Below are positions 18,501 through 27,500 of a DNA stretch of 33,719 nucleotides, one piece after another. The translations under genes were made by a program, and so were the position numbers. Position 1 is the first letter of the stretch, and each line of letters opens with the position of its first letter. This stretch comes from a virus. A model generated the notes under the pieces. It did not search any database. It was given only the letters and a program-made list of their open reading frames with translations, and was not told the origin of the DNA. The DNA lies in IMG/VR virus record IMGVR_UViG_3300025131_000222, positions 1 to 33,719 of that record. One strand, given 5' to 3'.

Positions 18501-21500
18501 TAGTAACTGTCATCACACCACTAGTATTGGTGTAAGTTGCAATGCCCACAGATACTGAGGGGGCATATTCACAAGTAAAGGCAATACCAGACAATAGAAT
18601 CTGATCACCAGCATCCAATCCATGCTTCCAATTAGTAGTTACAGTAGTCATTCCTGTAACAGAACTATATGCCACACCAGATATAGATCTTGGAATATAG
18701 AATTTTGGATCACTAGTAATAGCAACTGCAGTAATATGACCTTCACTGATGGTGGCTGTTCCAATTGGAACTGCGGATGCAATACCGGTATTATAAGTCT
18801 GAACACCAACAACTACTGTACCTTGAACACCTGACCTATAACCAGATCCACTATTACCAATACTTACACTAGTAATAGTTCCTGCAGATCCAACGACAGC
18901 AGTTGCTGCTGCTCCCACTAAAGGTTGATAAGCGAATCCAGAAGTAGCTGCTACTGAAACAATCATCCCACCTCTTGGGAATTCAGCTCTACTGGGATCA
19001 TATCCATATTCTCTAATATCTCCACTAAAGGTGATAGTAGAAACACCAGGATCTGCTTCATTAATAGTATAATTATTAGGTAAATTATCTTGCTCTCCTT
19101 CTGGAAGTTGGAATACTCCATTAATCAAAATAACTGCATTATTTGTTGAGAATCCAGTGGTATTTGAACCATCAGCCTTTAGAATAAAGTCACTCTTAAT
19201 TCCTGTAAATTGATTAGAAATATCATCAAAGACATAATTGCTAGCATATGTTTCTTCATTAGTTCCTTCAGCAGCTCTTCTCATAAAAGTTCTACCTTGG
19301 AAAGTAGAATTAGTGGTAATTCCTACCCAATCCCTATCATCTGGTTGAGCAGTAGAAGTGCTTAAAGGAACTTGACCATGAGGAGGTTCTGAGAAATTGA
19401 GGGTATTATCAACAATCTGATAATTGCCAGCCATCTTAGTGATAAGTGCTCCAGAAGTATGGATAGCAATAGCACTTCCCATCTTACCTCTTTCAACTTC
19501 TATTCTGAAAGTTGCGCCCACACCGATACTTTCAATAAGCATATATTCCTCATCCATCTTAATGATGTCTTGAGAAGCAATAGAAGTAATTCCTGTAGTA
19601 AGGAACTTATCTTGGAAAACAATATTTTCTCCCAAAGTTGTAGTAACAGCAGTAGCTACCAGAGGAGATTGAATCATGTTATCAATGCATAATAATGCCT
19701 TTGTATTCTGTTTCTTGGAGGTAATAGTATGAGATTCACCAACACCAACAGATCTAAGTTCAAAAGTAGTAGGATTAGATGCTAAAGCATCTTCTGCACT
19801 ACCTGAAAATCTTAATTTCCCATCATCAACTTTAACCACATATAAATCACCAGGCAACTTATCAGTTGTTCCAATTCCAGCAACTACAGTTTCATCGATT
19901 CCAATGGACATAGTTGTGCCCGTTCCAGGCCAACCATATTGAACATTTTCCCCACTAACCCAATAATGGTCTGCAATTCTTATATAATTTTCTGTTGTAT
20001 CTGCAATTCCAGCATCACTTCCATCAAATATCCTCTTAAAGATTGCATTTCCATCATGATTAAGAGCAAACTGAGTTTGAAGATTTAATTTAGTTCCACT
20101 ATAAGATCCATAGTTGGAATGAATAACAATATTATCTGCAGGCATTGCTGAATCATTGCTATTATCATTATAAACCTGCATATCAGCACCAAATGCTCTC
20201 ACCTGAACAGCAGTAGAAGTATTAGGAGTATAAGTGATATTAAGCGCAGTACTTCCAGAAGCAGAAATTCCAATTTTACCTATACTTCCCCCAGTTCCCA
20301 CATTGCCATATTCTACAAGTACTGCTTCTTGATCAGTTCCTTGTTTAATGCATCCTATTTCTAATAATTCATAAAGATCATTAGTAGTATCCTTCACAGA
20401 AACAACATAATATCCGGCATCATAAGGAGTATCAAAAGTAGCAACTGTAGTTGCTGCTAAAATGGTTGTTGCTGCTATAGCAACATAATCTGAACTTAAT
20501 CTAGAAGCAGTAAGAGAATAAGTACCAATTCCAGTTGCTGTATCTGCAATAGCAACAATAGATGCATTACATGTTACTTGTGAATCATAAGATGAGATGA
20601 AATCTAATTTGAGATTTGATGCATCCAAATAAGCATTAAATGTTCCAAATCCAGTAAAGACTGTGCTATCTACATTATCAATATTTCCATATTCCTGTAA
20701 GAATACAACTGAATCATCATGAATCATATTGAATTCTTGTGCAGTATAATTATTACTGCTATCCTGAACCATTGCTAAGACTTTTGCAGCCCTATAAGTG
20801 TTAGATATAGAAACAAGGGTGCCTGTAACACCAGCAGCAACTGTTGATACTCCACTATTAATATTAACAACATCGCCCAATTGAGCAGTAGTAGTAACTC
20901 CACTATAATTGTTTAGAATACTGAAATTGAGAGTAGACATATCATAAGTTCTAGTCTCATAATTATTGGGATAGAAAGTTAAATCCCAACCAGTAGAGGT
21001 GTTGAGATAACTGTAATATCCCAGATCATCAACAGACTCAATAGTTGCGTATTGGGCAACATAACCTAATGCTTCATTTTGAACAACACCTACAACTGCA
21101 AATTGTCGTTCATCAGTATAACTTCTATCCTTCACATAAGTTATTATCTTACTATAAGTATAGTTTGAATTACCTGCTCCTACTTTTCCATACTTACTAG
21201 TTCCTTCATTACTATTAAAGGAGGAACTAAAATCATCTATAGTAAGAACTCTATTTCCAACAGATTCATAATAATCACTTATAATTCTATTTTCAAATCT
21301 AATATCAGTAGAGAAAAAAGATCCATTTATATAAACAGTACCTTCACTAACATAGTCAAAATTATATTCACAATTTAAAGAACCTTCACTAATAACATCA
21401 ACCACAACCTCAATATTACTGTCATCAGCTCCTGCAACTAGTTGAAATGGATTTTCTTGTTCGCTTATAACTTGTAAATCAGCAAATTTTTCAAACCCAG

Positions 21501-24500
21501 ATGTATGATTAAGAATACTTACAGGATCATCCCAAGTTTCGAAAGGAACTTTAGAACTAAGTGAATAAGAGAAGTTTTGATAATATTGATTATCAGGCAA
21601 CTTCTGCATACTATTATTCAAGAATCCAGTAATCTTTTGCCATCCATCGATTATAGTTGCACCAGCTCCAGTTTTAATAGTAGAATTGAAATTAATTTTA
21701 TTTCCAATTAGTCCTTGAGTATTGGAACTTAATCCTTTAACTGTCTCACCAACACTATATTCTTTGCTAACTGAAACTTTTAAAAACTCAGTTTTGTTAT
21801 TCCAAGACTCTACAACACCAATAGTTTCACCATTAGTTACATTTTCCCCAATTGCAAAATTATTTTTCTTCAAGACTGGATTAAAGATTGGGAATTGATT
21901 CTTAGATATTACTCTAGCATAAGAAGTCTGTGATAAGACTGCTCCAGGAACCTCTCCAGACCCTAGATGATCTTCTAGACTATATTCCACCCAAGCACCA
22001 CTTCCACCCAACTGAGAGTCAACTGCAGTGACGTCAAAAAGAACGTAATTATAACCAGCAGAGTCATAACCCTTTCCAAGTGTAGCCACCCCAACATTAA
22101 CATTTTCAACTAAAATAGGCTCACCTACTTTATAATGAAAATCTTCAGCATCACTAAATGAAGCATTAAGATACAGTCTTACTGTCTTAGTAGCATCAGT
22201 ATAAGAAAGTGAAGTAATTCCAACTCCATTAGAATTATTAATGGGTAAGATGGTAGGAGGGGTATTATAGATTCCTGTGGGGTTATATAAAATATTAACT
22301 TGATTATCACCTAATTCATATTCTATATCCGCCTCAGTAAGGACTTCTTTAGTATATCCATCAATAACAATCAAATCTGGTGCTACTAGATAATCTTTAC
22401 CTGCAGAAGTAACACCAATACTCTTAAAGGAAGATAATGGTTCTACCTTTAAAATTTCTGGAAGATTTGCAACTCCTCTTAAAGTTTGATCAGAAGGATA
22501 TGCCCATCCAATTCCATTAGCATCCCATTCAGTTGCCAAGATAGATCCTACATTCTTACTTTCTGCTTCTAAAAGAGCTCCTGCACCTAAAGTACTAGTG
22601 ATACTAGCAATTCCTGGTAAATTTTTATAAGAAAATCCAGTATTAGTAACTTTTACTTTCTTAATAGTCCCATTAGCTGTAAGAGAAGTAGTCTCATAGG
22701 TTGGAGAAGAATCAGTAGAACCATATCCTGATTTGAGAGGAGGTCTCTTAAGATTATAGGTAAATGTAGTAGTTCCAACTCCTACAACATTCTGTTGTCC
22801 ATCATAGAGAGTCTTTACTGCATTAATTTTAGTATAACCATAGGATTCCCTATCAATGATCATTTCACTTTTGATATTGGGAATAATATCGGGATTCTGT
22901 AAAGAGAATTTATACCATAGATTATCAGGAACATTATCTTTAAATTCTAAAGTCAAATTAGCAGTAGTGGTTATTCCCGGATTTCCACTCTTGGTAACTT
23001 CAAATGCTGATGTAGATTTAGAAGTCCAGAATTGACTACTATACCTACTATCACTATAAAGATTTAAATCAAAAGCAGAATATGTAACACTATTTTGAAT
23101 AAAAGCTAAAGTTGAATGTGATAAATCAAATTTTAAAGTTTGATTTTTACTAATTTCAATTAAAGGATTAATTCTACATATAATTCCAGCAGATTCTCCA
23201 GATATATTAATAGGAACTCCATTGGTTACATCGATTTCTAAATTAGCTAATTTAATTTTATCTGGAGAATCTACTATAACAAAATACATTCCCTCATGCT
23301 GAAGGTTAGTCATAGGAGAGTCTGACTTATAGATTACCTTATCCCCAGTATTAAATCCATGATCACTTAGAGTAATAGTATTTTGAGCAACATCTACATC
23401 TCCAGTAGAAAAACTTGTGGGGTCAAATACCATTCTTCTATTATAATCATCATATCTAACATCTATTGTTTTAGTATTTTTGGGATTTAAATCTATAAAG
23501 ACAGTATCTCCTTTAGACAATCCATGAGCAGTAGATACGGCAACAGTAACAGTGCTAATACTTACTTGAGCAGTTAAGACATCATCAAAAGAAGTCTTCA
23601 GACTATGATAATTGCCTGTTCCTACTGATGTGAAGTATAACAATCCAAGATCTGTACCAATACCAGCATATCCACCACCAGTAGATGCTAATCCAACAGG
23701 ATTAGTAGCCAATCCAATAGTATCCCTAGTAAGAGGAGCAACATAAAGAGTTGCATGATCTGTTAAAGGTGCATAATGAGGACCGGGAGTAGTAGTTGTA
23801 ATTCCATTCCAAGCAGAAATAGCAGTTGCAACATCTCCATTATTCAATTTATTAACATTATAAGTAACTTTATCATTGAGTTTTAATCTATGATCTGGGA
23901 GACGGAGAGATCGTGGCTCAAGGAATATAGAAGCAACTCCAACTCCTGGATTTCCAAAAACAATGGTGGTTCCAGCTCCAGTAGGAGTAACTGTTCCTAG
24001 TCCAACCGTTTCGGGAGGATAGAAATAGAATTCCTCATTTACATTGAAAGATTTAGTAGTTTTAGAAAGTCCTACATCAATCCTAAACTTCCTAGGAATT
24101 TCAAATAATGCTCTACTGCTAGTATAAGCAATTCCAGAAGTTTTTGTCCCCTCAACTTCTCTAAGAACTCTAATTCTTTCACTCTTTTTATCAATATTTA
24201 AAACCTTAACCTTTTCAGTTCCTATTCCTAGAATATCATTAGGTCTAATATGTGGATAATGTAAATTACCTCCAACATAGAAATAAGTAACTATACCAGT
24301 AGTGGATGTATCACCTATCCCCAAATTCAATATAAAATTATCAGATCTTACTCCAACCTCAAATTCCCCACTACTTACTGGATAATGAGTAGAAAGGCCT
24401 GTAATGTTTACTGCATCTTCATCACTGAGGGGGTGTGGGGTAGTACAAAAACCAATTAATTGATCAAAACTATTACTACCAAACTCCACATCAGTAATCT

Positions 24501-27500
24501 CTGACGTATTAGTAGTAACAGTTATAATTTTCTTTCCACCAATTTTCTCAACTTTTGCTCTTGCTCCACTTCCAGCAGTTCCACCATTATCAAAGAAAAT
24601 TTTATCTTTAACTTGATAATTATCTCCACCACTAATAATTTTTACTGATTCTACATTTCCAACAGTTGCTGCTTCAACATTAAGAGTTTGTTGTTTTAAA
24701 CTATTAGAATTAAAAATATAATCATATCCACTCTTAGATGCATCTAGATTATAAGGAGATGTATTCCTTAACCAAGTATGGCTTACTATATCATATTCTT
24801 GTTGATTAGAAGAATTTGTGAAATTAAAATCAATAGGTTCAGAATGATAACTTTGTCCAATTAAATAGGGGAAAACAGGAGGTCTAGATTTAGCAAATGG
24901 TAAAATTCCACTATTAACAGCATCAATAGTAGCAAAATATGCATAAACACCATTAGGATAATCAGGAGTTACACAAAATCTTCCATTATGGACGTCCAAA
25001 TGTCCTTCATCCTCGAAACTATAATCTTCTGTGAAAAATCCTTCCTTGTATAATCCTACATCAGGTCTATTGGTGGGATTAACTTGTAATTGATACCCAG
25101 ATTGCATTCTGGTAATAGAACCACCACTAGGAGTGGCATAACCATAAGGACCATAAATGGGATTTCCATCATATGCCCATCCAATAATGGGAGAATGATA
25201 TTTACTATCTTCTTCTTCTCCAGTAACAACATCTCTTCTTAAATCTGGATTTCCATATAAAATTTTTCCTTCAGTTATTCCGTATGTATTTTCTCTCAAA
25301 TAACGAGGAACATATATGTATCCATACTGCAAAGAAGTATTTGAAATATTATTACTTAAGAATGTATCATCCGCTGAAATATTATTAAAATCTCTTTCAA
25401 AAGCATTAATATTCCATCTTCTAATATCTACATCAGTAACGGCATTTTTACCTGCTGCTTCAACTTTAATAGAAGATTTACCCTCTTCATATCCTATACC
25501 ACTGTTAATTATCTTAATTTCTATAAGTTGCCCATTATTAATAATAGGAGTTAATCTAGCAAAAGATCCCACCCCACTAAGTACAAGATTTGGAGGTGAA
25601 TTATACTGACTACCGTTAGAAGTAATAACTATATCAACAATTTTACCATTACTAATAACCGGACTTACTAAAGCACCATTTCCACTATAGAAATCAATTT
25701 CTGGTTGTCTATCCAAATTAAAAATTTCAGAAGAACCATATCCAGTTCCATTATTAGTTAAATCAATAGAGTTAATTTGGCCTCTAAATCTTGGCTGAAT
25801 CTTAGCTCTAAAATCTTGGCCTGTTAAAGTAGCAATACCAATATTGCCATCAATAGTAACAGTAATAGGTTTATAATTAAAAGATCCTGTTCCAGTAGAA
25901 CCTAAAGAAACGTAGATTTTATTATTTAAATAATAATTTGTTGTACTACCACTTCCTACTAAACATAGTCTAAAATTATCATCATCTAACTTAGAAACAT
26001 AATAATCAGTAGTAGTAGAAAGTCCAGATAACGTATTAGACCCTCCTTCATAACTATATCTGATAGTTTCCCCAGTTTCATATCCGTGATTAGTGATCTT
26101 AATTAAATTACTAGCAGTATTAATTCCACTAACAACAATCTCTCTCTTCTTATTTTGATATCCAGAACCAGAATCAGTTACAACTATATTGGTTACTATA
26201 TTCTTTTTATTTGCAGATTGAATATTTTGTATGCCTGTTCCATAATTTGTAAATTCTATAGTATTAACGCCCACAACAGCGTCGCTATAACTACCATGAA
26301 GTTTAATCTTAGAATCATTAACAACTTGTACAAAATAAGCAGAATTAGTAACTAGACCTACAAGAGCGTCCCCCCCATTTGTCTTATAAATGATTTTTTC
26401 AGAAGGAGCAAACTTATGATAAGTGGAGAAACCTATAGATGCAGAAGTAGTACCAATACCAGATAATCCACCATCTGTAGAAACCGCTATATTACCACCT
26501 GCTCTTTCTGCATTAAAAGAAACTGTATGAACAATATCAGTTATAATAGCTTCTGCAGAAGCAGTCTGTATAGGATTTCCTCCGCTAATAGTAACTATAG
26601 GAGCATCAATATAATCAAATCCTTTATCTACTACTTTGATCTCTTCTAAACTACCTTCAACTGCAGATATTCCAGTAAGACCAGTTCCAACAACATCAGA
26701 AACATGGAAAAGAGGAGGATTAATTATATCATATCCACTTCCACCATCTATAATATCCACATTTTTTACATCACCATAAATTATTTGATCTCCAGATTTA
26801 TAATTAATGATTTCTACGCCATTAAGTAAAATTCCGGTATGTCCAGTATAAGTCTCATAAGAATCATCCTTTTTAAGAGGATCAATAACTTTTCTATAAA
26901 GACTTTGAGGAGATATTGATTTTTGATAATAAGGATAATAGATAAATTTATTATTAACTACGTCCCCAGAAGGAGTAATATACTTTTGTTCATATAGATC
27001 TGATCTGCTTCTAGAAAGCTTAATACTAGTAGCATCTACTCTATAAACATAGTAGACCCCTTGATCCATATTATCAAACTTACTGATGGAAGTAGAAGTA
27101 AGAGTTCTCTGATAAATGAGAGTAGTAGTTACAATATTTCCTGCCTCATAATAAACACCATTACCAGTATAGAATCCATGGTCATCAGTTCCATCAAAAG
27201 TGATGATTTCTCCATTAGCTCTTCCTGAGAAAGATTTTATTTTATCATAAACGTTTAAATCTACATCTTCACCCCAACTAGGAATAGAATTAGATGCTAC
27301 TAAAACTTCTCCATCAAATTTGGAGTATGTATTTTGAACATTAGCAATAGACTGATTAATTAAAGTATGATTTTCTTGATTACCCTTTAATAGTTTATTC
27401 TCTACTCTATAGTTGCCATTAAGATCAATACCGCTAGCCAAAACAGCTTCAAATCCTATTCCGGAGGTTTTCTTAATAACCCTTCCACCAGTAAGAGAAT

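Noticed and set aside
17458-18834. Several plus-strand Ser/Asn/Cys-rich frames
   Set aside because: They mirror the Thr/Val/Gly-rich repeats of the giant gene. Their composition is that expected from reading repeat codons in antisense, and none has start-site context.
25316-25609. Plus-strand 97-residue frame with Leu/Ile-rich, membrane-like composition
   Set aside because: Fully inside the giant gene on the opposite strand, with no promoter, ribosome site or neighbouring plus-strand gene; a composition shadow.
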